Below are positions 29,380 to 38,349 of a stretch of DNA of 64,000 nt, piece by piece; within the stretch, counting starts at the first letter, position 1, and each line of letters begins with the position of its first letter. Below the pieces are notes generated by a model. It was not told the DNA's origin. It did not search any database and was given only the letters and a program-made list of their open reading frames with translations. The stretch is from Streptomyces avidinii (lineage in GTDB: Bacteria; Actinomycetota; Actinomycetes; Streptomycetales; Streptomycetaceae), in contig NZ_BMVL01000004.1 in the NCBI RefSeq assembly GCF_014650695.1, positions 32,842-96,841 on the forward strand. The letters run 5' to 3'. A program made the translations under genes and the position numbers.

Positions 29380-30135
29380 TCACGCGCCGACGGGGCTGGA
29401 CTCGTCCGGGGCGGGCGCGGGGGATCGGCCGGGACCGGTGCGCATCGCCCCGGCCAGGGGGCCGGAGGAGCGGATCACGTCCGCGGTGAACTCGCGGCGC
29501 CCGACGCCCAGGTGGCGCAGGGCCGGGCCGTGGTCCGCGGCGACGACCACGGCCGCCCCCGCGAGCAGGGCCCGCCAGGCCGCCGTCGCGCACCGGCGGA
29601 CGGGAGCCGGGAGGGGGGACAGCCCCTCGCGCAGCCGTCGGCAGTGGAACGGCACGTGCCGTTCCTCGTCCGCCAGGATCCGGCCCGCCACCTCCGCGGT
29701 GAGCGGATCCGGGGCCCCGTCCCGCACCGCCCGGTAGTACCGCAGGGCCACCACCTCCGCGACCATCAGCACCAGCAGTTCGACCCGCAGCCCCAGGAGC
29801 CTGCGCAGCCGCACGAACACCGCGTCGCTCCAGTGCCCGGACAGGGTGCCCGCGCCCCCGGCCGTCAGCAGCAGAGCCAGCATCCGCGCGTGGTTCTGCT
29901 CCTCCGCGACGAACAGCCGCACCGCCGCGGCGTACACCGGATCCCCGGCCCGCTCCGCCTTCCCGATCAGGGCGGAGCCGTCCCCGTCCTCACCCACCTG
30001 GAACCGCTGAAGGCTCCGCACGAGCGCGGGATCCAGCGCCGCGCCCCGGGTCCACGCGGGATCGCCCACCGTCGCGCGGCGCTCCCGCTCGGCCTCGAAG
30101 TCCCGTACCCACGCCTCGTATTCGCGATTGATCAT
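29380..30135 (-). CDS. Ferritin-like di-iron protein of unknown function
   Basis: A 251-residue mostly helical protein. Two pairs of possible metal-ligand motifs are visible: FVAEEQNHARML (E..EExxH type) and EVVALRYYRAV with ADEERHVPFH, the pattern of a ferritin-like four-helix bundle carrying two iron or manganese ions. Family members include oxygenases and fatty-acid desaturase-like enzymes; the reaction here is unknown. ATG at 30135 is preferred over an upstream TTG. No Shine-Dalgarno sequence is visible. Two TTGA/TCAA palindromes cover its start region, a sign of tight repression. Confidence 0.75.
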   Translation of the reverse strand: MINREYEAWVRDFEAERERRATVGDPAWTRGAALDPALVRSLQRFQVGEDGDGSALIGKAERAGDPVYAAAVRLFVAEEQNHARMLALLLTAGGAGTLSGHWSDAVFVRLRRLLGLRVELLVLMVAEVVALRYYRAVRDGAPDPLTAEVAGRILADEERHVPFHCRRLREGLSPLPAPVRRCATAAWRALLAGAAVVVAADHGPALRHLGVGRREFTADVIRSSGPLAGAMRTGPGRSPAPAPDESSPVGA

Positions 30136-30169
30136 GTTCAAAAACTAGCGAGCTTTGAGCGTGTTCAAA
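30128..30169. promoter_or_regulatory. Two TetR-like palindromes at the start of the di-iron gene
   Basis: TTGATCATGTTCAA (30128-30141, 12 of 14 symmetric, spanning the ATG) and TTTGAGCGTGTTCAAA (30154-30169, arms TTTGA/TCAAA) share the half-site TTGAACA on the minus strand and are centred about 27 bases apart. Such sites are typical of TetR or GntR repressors. No such regulator gene is adjacent. Confidence 0.5.
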
Positions 30170-30222
30170 AGATACCCCGGGTGGTTGTGGCGGAACCGGG
30201 ACACTCGCTGCGCGCGGACGCG

Positions 30223-30261
30223 CGAGAGCCCCCGGCCGCTGTGATCGGCCGGGGGCTCTCG
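30223..30261 (-). terminator. Terminator after the RNase D gene
   Basis: A perfect 16-bp stem: 30223-30238 with 30246-30261, loop of seven bases, about 25 bases after the RNase D stop codon. Confidence 0.85.
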
Positions 30262-30285
30262 GGCGAACCGGTCCCAGGGGGTGCG

Positions 30286-31569
30286 TCAGGCGGTGGCGGC
30301 CAGGGCCGTGACCAGCGCCGGGGTCACCAGTTCGATCTGCCAGGGCCGGGCGCCGTAGCCCGCCAGGGCCTGCGACACCGCGTCCGCGGCCGGCCGCTGC
30401 GGCGGCTCCCAGCACAGCCTGCGGACCGTGTCCGGGGTGATCAGGTTCTCCTGCGGCAGGTTGAGCTTCTCCGCCAGCGCCGAGACGGCGGTACGGGCCG
30501 CCGAGAGCCGGGCTGCGGCTGCCGGGTCCTTGTCCACCCAGGAGCGCGGCGGCGGAGGACCGGCCGGGGTCGCCCCGGGCTGCGGCAGCTCGCTCTCGGG
30601 CAGGGCCTTCGCCCGGTCCACGGCGGCCATCCACTGGTCCAGCTGGCGCCGGCCCATCCGCTGCCCGTAGCCCGGCAGGGCGGAGAGGGTGTGCACGTTG
30701 GCCGGCAGGGCGAGCGCTGCCTCGACGATCGCGGCGTCGCCCAGCACCTTGCCCGGCGACACGTCACGCCGCTGCGCGATCCGGTCCCGGGACTCCCACA
30801 GCTCGCGCACGACCGCCATCTGCCGGCGCCGGCGCACCTTGTGCATGCCGGACGTACGGCGCCACGGGTCCTTGCGCGGCGGGGCGGGCGGGGCGGAGGC
30901 GATGGCGTCGAATTCCTGGCGGGCCCATTCGAGCTTGCCCTGCCGGTCCAGCTCCTTCTCCAGCGCGTCGCGCAGGTCCACCAGCAGCTCGACGTCCAGG
31001 GCGGCGTAGCGCAGCCACGGCTCGGGGAGCGGACGGGTCGACCAGTCGACGGCCGAGTGGCCCTTCTCCAGCGCGTAGCCGAGCACGCTCTCGACCATCG
31101 CGCCGAGCCCGACCCGCGGGAAACCGGCGAGGCGGCCGGCCAGCTCGGTGTCGAACAGGGAGGTGGGCACCATGCCTATTTCCCGCAGGCACGGCAGGTC
31201 CTGGGTGGCGGCGTGCAGGATCCATTCGGTACCGGACAGGGCGTCGCCCAGTGCGGACAGGTCGGGACAGCCCACCGGGTCGATCAGTGCGGACCCCGCG
31301 CCCTCGCGGCGCAGCTGCACCAGGTAGGCGCGCTGGCCGTACCGGTACCCGGAGGCCCGTTCGGCGTCGACGGCGACGGGGCCGGTGCCCGCGGCGAAGG
31401 CCGCGACCACTTCGGCAAGGGCGTCCGCGTCGGCGACCACCGGAGGAATGCCCTCGCGGGGCTCCAACAAGGGAGTCGGCAGCCCACCGGGCGGAACAAC
31501 GACGTCGTCCGAGGGGCCGCCCCCGGTGGTGGTGCGCAGGTCTGCTGCGGGATCTTGGGCGTCGGTCAC
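30286..31569 (-). CDS. rnd: Ribonuclease D (3'-5' exonuclease with HRDC domain)
   Basis: A 427-residue protein: DEDDy exonuclease domain (VAVDAERASGYRYGQRAYLVQL with the first Asp/Glu, LFDTELAGRLAG, YAALDVELLVDL with the last Asp and Tyr) and an HRDC RNA-binding domain (RELWESRDRIAQRRDVSPGKVL). Trims 3' ends of tRNA and other small RNAs. The start is GTG. It stands upstream of its own terminator; the response regulator gene upstream is separated by 161 bases and a hairpin. Confidence 0.92.
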   Translation of the reverse strand: MTDAQDPAADLRTTTGGGPSDDVVVPPGGLPTPLLEPREGIPPVVADADALAEVVAAFAAGTGPVAVDAERASGYRYGQRAYLVQLRREGAGSALIDPVGCPDLSALGDALSGTEWILHAATQDLPCLREIGMVPTSLFDTELAGRLAGFPRVGLGAMVESVLGYALEKGHSAVDWSTRPLPEPWLRYAALDVELLVDLRDALEKELDRQGKLEWARQEFDAIASAPPAPPRKDPWRRTSGMHKVRRRRQMAVVRELWESRDRIAQRRDVSPGKVLGDAAIVEAALALPANVHTLSALPGYGQRMGRRQLDQWMAAVDRAKALPESELPQPGATPAGPPPPRSWVDKDPAAAARLSAARTAVSALAEKLNLPQENLITPDTVRRLCWEPPQRPAADAVSQALAGYGARPWQIELVTPALVTALAATA

Positions 31570-31710
31570 CGGTCAAGGGTATCCGTGTATACGACGCGCC
31601 CGTCGCCGGAACGTTCCGTCGACGGGCGCGAGCGGTATGCGGGGCGTTTTCCCGGCGTCCTCCGGGGGTCTCCCGGGAGGTTTCCAGGCAGCGGCTGCGG
31701 AGGCGGGTAT

Positions 31711-31730
31711 CCGGGGGGCGCGGCCCCCGG
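31711..31730 (-). terminator. Terminator after the response regulator gene
   Basis: CCGGGGG (31711-31717) and CCCCCGG (31724-31730) form a 7-bp GC stem with a 6-base loop, starting right after the stop codon at 31731. Confidence 0.65.
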
Positions 31731-32393
31731 TCAGTGGATGATCCCGGTGCGCAGCGCCACGGCGACCATGCCGGCGCGGTCGCCCGTGCCCAGCTTGCGG
31801 GCGATCCGGGCGAGGTGGGACTTGACGGTCAGGGCGGACAGGCCCATCGAGACGCCGATGGCCTTGTTGGACTGGCCCTCCGCGACGAGGCGCAGGACCT
31901 CGACCTCGCGGCCGGAGAGCTCGCGGTAGCCGCCCGGGTGGCTCGGGGCACCCGGGGGGCGGCGGTGCATACGGGCGGCGGCAGCGCCGATGGGGGCGGC
32001 GCCGGGCCGGGTGGGGAGCCCGATGTTGGTCCGCGTACCGGTGACGACGTAGCCCTTGACTCCGCCCGCGAGGGCGTTGCGCACGGCGCCGATGTCGTCG
32101 GCGGCGGACAGGGCCAGGCCGTTGGGCCAGCCGGCGGCCCGGGTCTCGGAGAGCAGGGTGAGACCGGAACCGTCGGGCAGGTGTACGTCGGCCACGCAGA
32201 TGTCGCGCGGGCTGCCGACGCGGGGGCGGGCCTCCGCGATGGACGACGCCTCGATCACGTCACGTACTCCGAGGGCCCACAGATGGCGGGTCACGGTGGA
32301 GCGGACGCGCGGGTCGGCCACGACGACCATGGCCGTCGGCTTGTTCGGGCGGTAGGCGACCAGGCTTGCGGGCTGCTCGAGAAGAACGGACAC
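31731..32393 (-). CDS. Orphan NarL/LuxR-type response regulator
   Basis: A 220-residue protein with a receiver-like domain (VVVADPRVRSTVTRHLW, CVADVHLPDGSG with the likely phospho-Asp, ALSAADD, GVKGYVVTG) and a C-terminal LuxR helix-turn-helix (LSGREVEVLRLVAEGQSNKAIGVS, LSALTVKSHLARIARKLGTGDRAGMV). No histidine kinase is adjacent. GTG at 32393 follows AGGAGG. Some receiver residues are weak, so it may act without phosphorylation. The 274 bases upstream to the next gene hold a GATCA/TGATC inverted repeat (32553-32567) but no gene. Confidence 0.87.
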   Translation of the reverse strand: MSVLLEQPASLVAYRPNKPTAMVVVADPRVRSTVTRHLWALGVRDVIEASSIAEARPRVGSPRDICVADVHLPDGSGLTLLSETRAAGWPNGLALSAADDIGAVRNALAGGVKGYVVTGTRTNIGLPTRPGAAPIGAAAARMHRRPPGAPSHPGGYRELSGREVEVLRLVAEGQSNKAIGVSMGLSALTVKSHLARIARKLGTGDRAGMVAVALRTGIIH

Positions 32394-32667
32394 CTAGGCC
32401 TCCTGGGGGAGTGGCGGGACGGCCGGCTCGGGGAAGGAAGCCGGTGCGAACCGTGCGGATGGTCACCCACTCCTTCGGCACGTCACCCGCCCGGCTTTAG
32501 GGAATGATCACGATTTGGTGAGTAACAATTCGGGCAATTCGGACGCACGATCGATCATCGGTTGATCAGAAGCCCGCAAGGGGTGCCGTCTTTCGACAAT
32601 CCGCCCAGGTCTTCGATCAGTCGTTCTGCACCGCGCGCCGTCGCCGCAGGGCCGTACGGCCCCACGG

Positions 32668-33324
32668 CTATGGGTGGTGCGGACCGCGGCGCTGTGGCAG
32701 GGAGACCACGCCCGTCGCGGTGTCCGTCGGACCCACCGGCGGCAGCCCCGCGATCTGGCACAGCAGTTCGCACCACGCCGCCAGGTGCGCCGAAGTGTCC
32801 GGCACCCCGCCCACCCCCTCGCGCGGCGTCCACGAGGCCCTGATCTCGATCTGCGTGGCCGGACGCCGCTCCGCGAGCCCGCCGAAGTAGTGCGAGCCCG
32901 CCATGGTCACGGTGCCGCTCGCCTCCCCGTACGCCAGCCCGCGCGCTTCCAGGGCGCCGGTCAGCCAGGACCAGCAGACCTCGGGCAGCAGCGGATCCGC
33001 GGCCATCTCCGGCTCCAGCTCCGCGCGTACGAGCGTCACCAGCCGGAAGGTCCCCTGCCAGGCGTCGTGCCCGGCCGGATCGTGGAGCAGGATGAGCCTG
33101 CCGTCCGCCAGGTCGTCCTCGCCGTCCACCACCGCGGCCTCCAGCGCATAGGCGTGCGGCGCCAGCCTCTGGGGCGGTTTCGTGGGGTCGATCTCGATCC
33201 CCGGACGCAGCCGGGACTTCCTCAAGCCGTCGACCGCCCGCCGGAACGGGAGCGGGACGGAGCTCTCCTTCGCGCTGTCCATACCCTCGGCGCCATCTGA
33301 AAATCGTCCCTGAGCCGCAGCCAT
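32668..33324 (-). CDS. DUF3000 family protein
   Basis: A 218-residue conserved actinobacterial protein of unknown function, recognised by [40 protein letters not shown] split over its N-terminal half, [12 protein letters not shown] and [25 protein letters not shown]. No signal or membrane segment. Start is uncertain: ATG at 33324 is taken as in relatives; ATG at 33282 has a slightly better upstream purine stretch. It is divergent from hemE with 91 bases between starts. Confidence 0.78.
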   Translation of the reverse strand: MAAAQGRFSDGAEGMDSAKESSVPLPFRRAVDGLRKSRLRPGIEIDPTKPPQRLAPHAYALEAAVVDGEDDLADGRLILLHDPAGHDAWQGTFRLVTLVRAELEPEMAADPLLPEVCWSWLTGALEARGLAYGEASGTVTMAGSHYFGGLAERRPATQIEIRASWTPREGVGGVPDTSAHLAAWCELLCQIAGLPPVGPTDTATGVVSLPQRRGPHHP

Positions 33325-33415
33325 GCGGGGAAGACTAGGCGGAACGAGCGCCCGTGCGGCGCAGGGACACCCTCGCCGGGGCGGACACTTCTTCATACGT
33401 GCGAAGATTTGGGTC

Positions 33416-34480
33416 GTGAGCGCCAACACCCGCCCCACGGGCCAGCCGAGTCAGACGTACGATTCCGCCTTCCTGAAGGCGTGCCGGCGGGAGCCGGTGC
33501 CGCACACCCCGGTGTGGTTCATGCGGCAGGCGGGGCGCTCGCTCCCGGAGTACCGCAAGCTGCGCGAGGGCACGCAGATGCTGGAGTCCTGCATGCGGCC
33601 CGACCTGGTCACCGAGATCACGTTGCAGCCGGTGCGGCGCCACAAGGTGGACGCGGCGATCTTCTTCTCGGACATCGTGGTCCCGCTCAAGGCCATCGGT
33701 GTCGACCTGGACATCAAGCCGGGCATCGGCCCGGTCGTGGCCCAGCCGATCCGCCGCCGCGAGGACCTCGCACAGCTGCGCGACCTCACCCCCGAGGACG
33801 TCTCGTACGTCACCGAGGCGATCGGCATGCTCACGGGTGAACTGGGCTCCACGCCGTTGATCGGATTCGCGGGCGCGCCTTTCACCCTCGCGAGCTACCT
33901 GGTCGAGGGCGGACCCTCCAAGAACCACGAGCACACCAAGGCCCTGATGTACGGGGACCCGGAGCTGTGGGCCGACCTCCTGGACCGCCTCGCGGAGATC
34001 ACCTCCGCCTTCCTGAAGGTCCAGATCGAGGCCGGCGCCTCCGCCGTCCAGCTCTTCGACTCCTGGGTCGGCGCGCTCGCCCCGGCGGACTACCGCCGCT
34101 CGGTGATGCCGGCGTCGGCGAAGGTCCTGGAGTCCGTCGCCTCGTACGGGGTCCCGCGCATCCACTTCGGTGTGGGCACCGGCGAGCTCCTCGGCCTCAT
34201 GGGCGAGGCGGGCGCGGACGTCATGGGCGTCGACTACCGGGTCTCGCTGGACGAGGCCGTGCGCCGCGTCGGCCCCGGCAAGGCACTCCAGGGCAACCTG
34301 GACCCCGCGGTGCTCTTCTCCACCCCGGAGGCCGTCGAGGCCAAGACGGACGAGGTCCTCGCGGCCGCCGCCGGCCTGGAGGGCCACGTCTTCAACCTGG
34401 GCCACGGCGTCCTCCCGACGACCGACCCCGACGCGCTGACCCGCCTGGTGGACTACGTCCACACCAAGACCGCGCGCTGA
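33416..34480 (+). CDS. hemE: Uroporphyrinogen decarboxylase
   Basis: Removes four carboxyl groups from uroporphyrinogen III to give coproporphyrinogen III. The 354-residue length is normal. Motifs seen: [16 protein letters not shown] (substrate-binding Arg), the catalytic Asp in [28 protein letters not shown], and [12 protein letters not shown] at the end. GTG at 33416 is taken; the upstream Shine-Dalgarno is weak. Its product feeds the cgoX-hemQ route encoded 5 kb downstream. Confidence 0.95.
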   Translation: MSANTRPTGQPSQTYDSAFLKACRREPVPHTPVWFMRQAGRSLPEYRKLREGTQMLESCMRPDLVTEITLQPVRRHKVDAAIFFSDIVVPLKAIGVDLDIKPGIGPVVAQPIRRREDLAQLRDLTPEDVSYVTEAIGMLTGELGSTPLIGFAGAPFTLASYLVEGGPSKNHEHTKALMYGDPELWADLLDRLAEITSAFLKVQIEAGASAVQLFDSWVGALAPADYRRSVMPASAKVLESVASYGVPRIHFGVGTGELLGLMGEAGADVMGVDYRVSLDEAVRRVGPGKALQGNLDPAVLFSTPEAVEAKTDEVLAAAAGLEGHVFNLGHGVLPTTDPDALTRLVDYVHTKTAR

Positions 34481-34520
34481 GCTGCCCGAGCAAGATCGAA
34501 ACGTCGGTACTGTGCCGCGC

Positions 34521-35648
34521 ATGACATGGCACGGACCGACGTTTCGCATATCCGACGGAGAGAACATCGGCGGGGCCTGGTGCCTCGTGTGGCGCAAGCA
34601 CGACTGGCTCGACGAGCAGTACCCCGAGCACCTCTTCGTCTACGCGGACGGCAGGATCTCCCTCGACCGGTTCGAGGCGACCGACCTGGCCGGACTGGGG
34701 AGGTGGCTCGCCTCCGGGAAGATCGCCCTGCACCGGGACCGGCCGGACGCGCCCGAGCCGTCCCCCGCCCCGCCGAAGTGGGAACAGCGCTACCCGGAAC
34801 CCTGCACCGACGAGACCTTCCTCGCCGAGGTGGCGGACGAGATCGCCCGCCTGGCCGGACGGCCGAGGGCGGCCGACCGCTGCTGGGACGCCATCCGGGC
34901 CTACCGGGCCGAGCCGACGGAGGGCCGCCGGGCCGCGCTGCGGGACGCGTACCTCGCCGTCCCCGCCCACCTGCGGGTCTTCATGCTGGGCGACATGGAT
35001 CTCCAGGACCGGCCGCTGCGGGTCCTGGTGACCGCTCTCGGCGAGCGCGTCGACGGGGACGGGCCCGAGGTGACGGAGCGGATGCACCAGGACTCCCTCG
35101 ACTACTTCGCCCGTACGGACACGGCCGTCGCGGCGGCACGGGAGCGCGAAGCGGTCCTGCACGCCGACGACCCCACCGGCACCCCGCAGCCGCCGGTCGT
35201 CCTCACCCAGACCATGTACCCCGGGGGATGGCCCGACCGGCTCGGCGACTTCGCGCTGCGCAACGACTACGAGGCCCCCTTCAGCCACCGGGGCGAGACC
35301 TACCCGACGGTGGTCCACGGATACTGGGCCCTGTCCGCCGCCGACCGCGCCGACCACGACCTGATCCGCGCCGCCGCGACCGCCGACGAGGCCCGGGAAC
35401 GGGGTGGACGGGCGGTCCGCCGCGCCGACTGGCCCGCCATGCGGCTCGCGGTCATGGCCGGGCTGCTGCGGGCCAAGTTCGACCAGCACCCCGAACTCGC
35501 CGAACTCCTGCTGGGCACGGGGCAGGCGGGCATCCTCTACACCGGCTTCCACGACTCCCCCTACTGGCGGGACGAGGGCCCCCGCGGCGGCCGGAACTGG
35601 ACGGGCCGCCTGCTGGAGCTCATCCGCTCCGAGCTCGCCGTGCGCTAG
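34521..35648 (+). CDS. NADAR-domain protein (ADP-ribose-acting glycosidase family)
   Basis: A 375-residue protein. The C-terminal third reads as a NADAR/DUF1768 domain: YPTVVHGYWALSA, IRAAATADEARERGG, WPAMRLAVMAGLLRAKFDQHPELAELLLGTG, WRDEGPRGGRNWTGRLLELI. NADAR proteins (YbiA type) cleave N-glycosidic bonds in ADP-ribose-linked or pathway compounds, and some reverse guanine ADP-ribosylation by DarT toxins. The N-terminus (ISDGENIGGAWCLVWRKHDW, FVYADGRI) is a separate small domain of unknown role. No DarT gene is next to it. ATG at 34521 has no Shine-Dalgarno but a TACTGT -10-like box lies just upstream, so the message may be leaderless. Confidence 0.75.
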   Translation: MTWHGPTFRISDGENIGGAWCLVWRKHDWLDEQYPEHLFVYADGRISLDRFEATDLAGLGRWLASGKIALHRDRPDAPEPSPAPPKWEQRYPEPCTDETFLAEVADEIARLAGRPRAADRCWDAIRAYRAEPTEGRRAALRDAYLAVPAHLRVFMLGDMDLQDRPLRVLVTALGERVDGDGPEVTERMHQDSLDYFARTDTAVAAAREREAVLHADDPTGTPQPPVVLTQTMYPGGWPDRLGDFALRNDYEAPFSHRGETYPTVVHGYWALSAADRADHDLIRAAATADEARERGGRAVRRADWPAMRLAVMAGLLRAKFDQHPELAELLLGTGQAGILYTGFHDSPYWRDEGPRGGRNWTGRLLELIRSELAVR

Positions 35649-35677
35649 CTCCTGCGGCGCATGACGCAACGCTGAAC

Positions 35678-35755
35678 CCGGCGGGGCCGGACTGCCCGGA
35701 GGGCGATGTCAGCCCCGCCGGCGTCTGAGGCGCGGGTCCGGGCAGAGCCCGGGAA
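35678..35755. repeat. Streptomyces-type intergenic repeat with long stem
   Basis: Between two convergent genes lies the GCCCCGCCGGCGTCTGAGGC-like core that I recall as a dispersed intergenic repeat in many Streptomyces genomes. CCGGCGGGGC (35678-35687) and GCCCCGCCGG (35712-35721) are exact inverted copies with a 24-base loop, so it probably also ends both transcripts. Copy number cannot be judged from this window. Confidence 0.5.
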
Positions 35756-35769
35756 GGCGGCCCGCAGGG

Positions 35770-37152
35770 TTACACCCCGGCAGAGCGGACCGCGGACACC
35801 GCGCGGCGGGCCGCCACCAGGATCGGGTCCCAGACGGGGGAGAACGGCGGGGCGTAGCCCAGGTCCAGGGACACCACCTGGTCCACCGTCATTCCCGCCG
35901 TGAGGGCCACCGCCGCGATGTCCACCCGCTTCGCGGCCCCCGCGCCACCGACGATCTGGACCCCGAGGAGCCGGCCCGTGCGGCGTTCCGCCAGCATCTT
36001 CACCGTCATCTCCGCCGCGCCCGGGTAGTAGCCCGCCGTGTTCGTGGAGGTGATGGTGGCCGTCACGAACCGCAGGCCCGCCTCCAGCGCGTCCCGCTCG
36101 CGCAACCCCGTACGGGCGATCTCCAGGTCGCAGACCTTGCTGACCGCCGTACCGACCACCCCGGGGAAGGTCGCGTAGCCGCCGCCCACGCCCGAGCCGA
36201 TGACCTGGCCGTGCTTGTTGGCGTGCGTGCCCAGCGGGATGTGCCGGGTGCGGCCCGCGACCAGGTCCAGGACCTCCACGCAGTCGCCGCCCGCCCAGAT
36301 GTTCTCGTGGCCGCGGACGCGCATCGAGAGGTCCGTGAGGATGCCGCCCGACGGGCCGAGGGGGAGGCCGGCGGCGCGGGCGAGCGCGGTGCGCGGCTCC
36401 ACGCCGATGCCGAGCACGACCACGTCCGCCTCGTACTCCTCGCCCGCCGAGGTGGCCACCGCACGGGCCCGGCCCTCCTCGTCGGTGAGGATCTTCGTCA
36501 CCTCGGCGCGGGCGACCGTACGGATCCCCATGCGGTTCATCGCGCTGTGCACCAGGCCGCCCATGTCCGGGTCCAGCGTGGCCATCGGCTGTTCGCCCCG
36601 GTGCAGGACGGTGACCTCGTAGCCCCGCTCCACCAGCGCCTCGGCCATCTCCACGCCGATGTAGCCGGCGCCGACCACGACCGCCCGGCGGCCCTCGGTG
36701 CGCCGCAGGGTGTCCATCAGGCGCTGGCCGTCGTCCAGGGTCTGGATGCCGTGGACCCCGTGCGCGCCGATCCCGGGGAGCCGGGGGCGGACCGGGCGGG
36801 CGCCGGTCGCCAGGACGAGCTTGTCGTAGCCCGTCCAGGATTCGGACCCGGTACCCAGGTCGCGGGCACGCACCCGGGATCCGGGGAGGTCGAGCTCCAC
36901 GACCTCGGTCCGCGTGCGCAGATCGATGTCCCGGGCGCGGTGCTCCTCGGGGGTGCGGGCGATCAGGTCGTCGCGCTCGGGGACCCGGCCGCCGACCCAG
37001 TACGGGATCCCGCACGCGGAGTACGAGGTGAAGTGCCCCCGCTCGAAGGCGACGATCTCCAGCTCCGCCGGGCCCTTGAGCCTGCGGGCCTGTGACGCGG
37101 CGGACATCCCCGCCGCGTCACCGCCGACCACCACCAGTCTTTCCGTCGCCAT
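35770..37152 (-). CDS. FAD-dependent pyridine nucleotide-disulfide oxidoreductase (CoA-disulfide reductase-like)
   Basis: A 460-residue flavoprotein: FAD site VVVGGDAAGMSAASQARR at the N-terminus, single redox cysteine in TSYSACGIPYWVGG (about residue 43), NAD(P) site AVVVGAGYIGVEMAEAL, second FAD motif ENIWAGGDCVEV, and the dimerisation domain. One cysteine rather than a CxxC pair points to CoA-disulfide reductase or NADH oxidase. It could reduce low-molecular disulfides or remove oxygen. ATG at 37152; ribosome binding site weak. Lies 59 bases after the DUF4349 gene on the same strand. Confidence 0.87.
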   Translation of the reverse strand: MATERLVVVGGDAAGMSAASQARRLKGPAELEIVAFERGHFTSYSACGIPYWVGGRVPERDDLIARTPEEHRARDIDLRTRTEVVELDLPGSRVRARDLGTGSESWTGYDKLVLATGARPVRPRLPGIGAHGVHGIQTLDDGQRLMDTLRRTEGRRAVVVGAGYIGVEMAEALVERGYEVTVLHRGEQPMATLDPDMGGLVHSAMNRMGIRTVARAEVTKILTDEEGRARAVATSAGEEYEADVVVLGIGVEPRTALARAAGLPLGPSGGILTDLSMRVRGHENIWAGGDCVEVLDLVAGRTRHIPLGTHANKHGQVIGSGVGGGYATFPGVVGTAVSKVCDLEIARTGLRERDALEAGLRFVTATITSTNTAGYYPGAAEMTVKMLAERRTGRLLGVQIVGGAGAAKRVDIAAVALTAGMTVDQVVSLDLGYAPPFSPVWDPILVAARRAVSAVRSAGV

Positions 37153-37211
37153 CGTCCGTACCGCCCCTTCACCACCATTGGATGGTGAACACGCTACGGC
37201 CGAACGCGCGT

Positions 37212-38210
37212 TCAGTCCTGTACGTCGGCCTCGGTGTCCGGAGCCGTCCGGGCCGCCGGCACCGTCACCCGCTTCGGAACCGGGCCCGTCCTCGGCGCCG
37301 CCGGACGCCACCGCCGGTACAGCCGGACCAGCAGCACCACCACCGCGGCCGTCAGCGCGAACGGCAGCACCGCACCCACCGCCACCGTCAGGTAGCGCAG
37401 GACCTTGGTGAAGACGTCCCAACCGCCACCCAGGGCGCCCAGGAAGGTGGGCTCCTTCTTCTTCTCCTTCTTCTCCGCCTCCGGCTTCGCCGCGGGCTCG
37501 GAGACCTCCAGCGTGATCGTGCCCAGCGAGGTCTGGTCCTTCAGCGCCGTCTGCTGCGCCAGCAGCGACTCCAGGTCGGACTGGCGGCGGGACAGCTCGC
37601 TCTCCAGCATCACCACCTCGCTCAGCGCCGAGGCCTTGCCCATCATCTCCCGCACCCGCGCCACGCTCGCCTGCTGCGAGGAGACGCGGCTGCCGATGTC
37701 GGCGACCTTCTCGGTGACGTCCTGCGCGTCGACCTTGCGGTGCAGGAGCTTCCCGCTGCCCTCCATCGCGCCGAGCACCGCGTCGTACTGTTCGCCCGGC
37801 ACCCGCAGGGTCAGCGTCGAGGTCATGCGGCCGTCCTCGCCGCGCTTGGTGGACTCGTTGCCGACGTAGCCGCCCGCGCCGTCGGCGGCCGTGCGGGCCG
37901 CGGCGAGCGTCTTCTGGACGTCCTCCGTCTCGATGCCGAGCGTCGCCGTACGGATGACGTTCGGGCGGACCACGGCCGGCGGCCGGCCGTTCTTGTCGGC
38001 GGAGCCGGAGCCGGAGGCCCCCGCGGAACCCGCCGGCGCAGGGGCCGCCGCCGCGCCCTCCGGAGCCTTGCCGTCGGCGGCGGGCGCCACCGCCGCCTTG
38101 TCGTTCGAGGACCCCTGGCCGCTCGCGCCGCAGCCGGTGAGCGCGAGCGCCCCGGCCAGCGAGAGGGCGGCCAGGGCCGCTGCGGAACGGTGTCTGTCGA
38201 AGCTGCGCAT
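37212..38210 (-). CDS. DUF4349 lipoprotein
   Basis: A 332-residue lipoprotein: signal with lipobox LTGC (MRSFDRHRSAAALAALSL..), a Gly/Ser/Ala/Pro-rich linker, then a DUF4349 domain (RTATLGIETEDVQKTLAAAR, GGYVGNES, TLTLRVPGEQYDAVL, DVTEKVADIGSR) with a coiled coil (about residues 190-235) and a C-terminal membrane helix (about residues 275-300) followed by a basic tail. It is thus tethered at both ends. Its role is unknown. Confidence 0.87.
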   Translation of the reverse strand: MRSFDRHRSAAALAALSLAGALALTGCGASGQGSSNDKAAVAPAADGKAPEGAAAAPAPAGSAGASGSGSADKNGRPPAVVRPNVIRTATLGIETEDVQKTLAAARTAADGAGGYVGNESTKRGEDGRMTSTLTLRVPGEQYDAVLGAMEGSGKLLHRKVDAQDVTEKVADIGSRVSSQQASVARVREMMGKASALSEVVMLESELSRRQSDLESLLAQQTALKDQTSLGTITLEVSEPAAKPEAEKKEKKKEPTFLGALGGGWDVFTKVLRYLTVAVGAVLPFALTAAVVVLLVRLYRRWRPAAPRTGPVPKRVTVPAARTAPDTEADVQD

Positions 38211-38349
38211 CGCTGTAAACCCCCGAGGATCGGCTGGTGTTGCCGGTTCGACGTCCAGAGTCCCGTCGCAGGTTTCGAATCCACGGTCCCGGGCCGATCC
38301 CGATGCGGTCACGGTCCGGCCTCGGAGATCGATCTGAGACGATGTGTCC

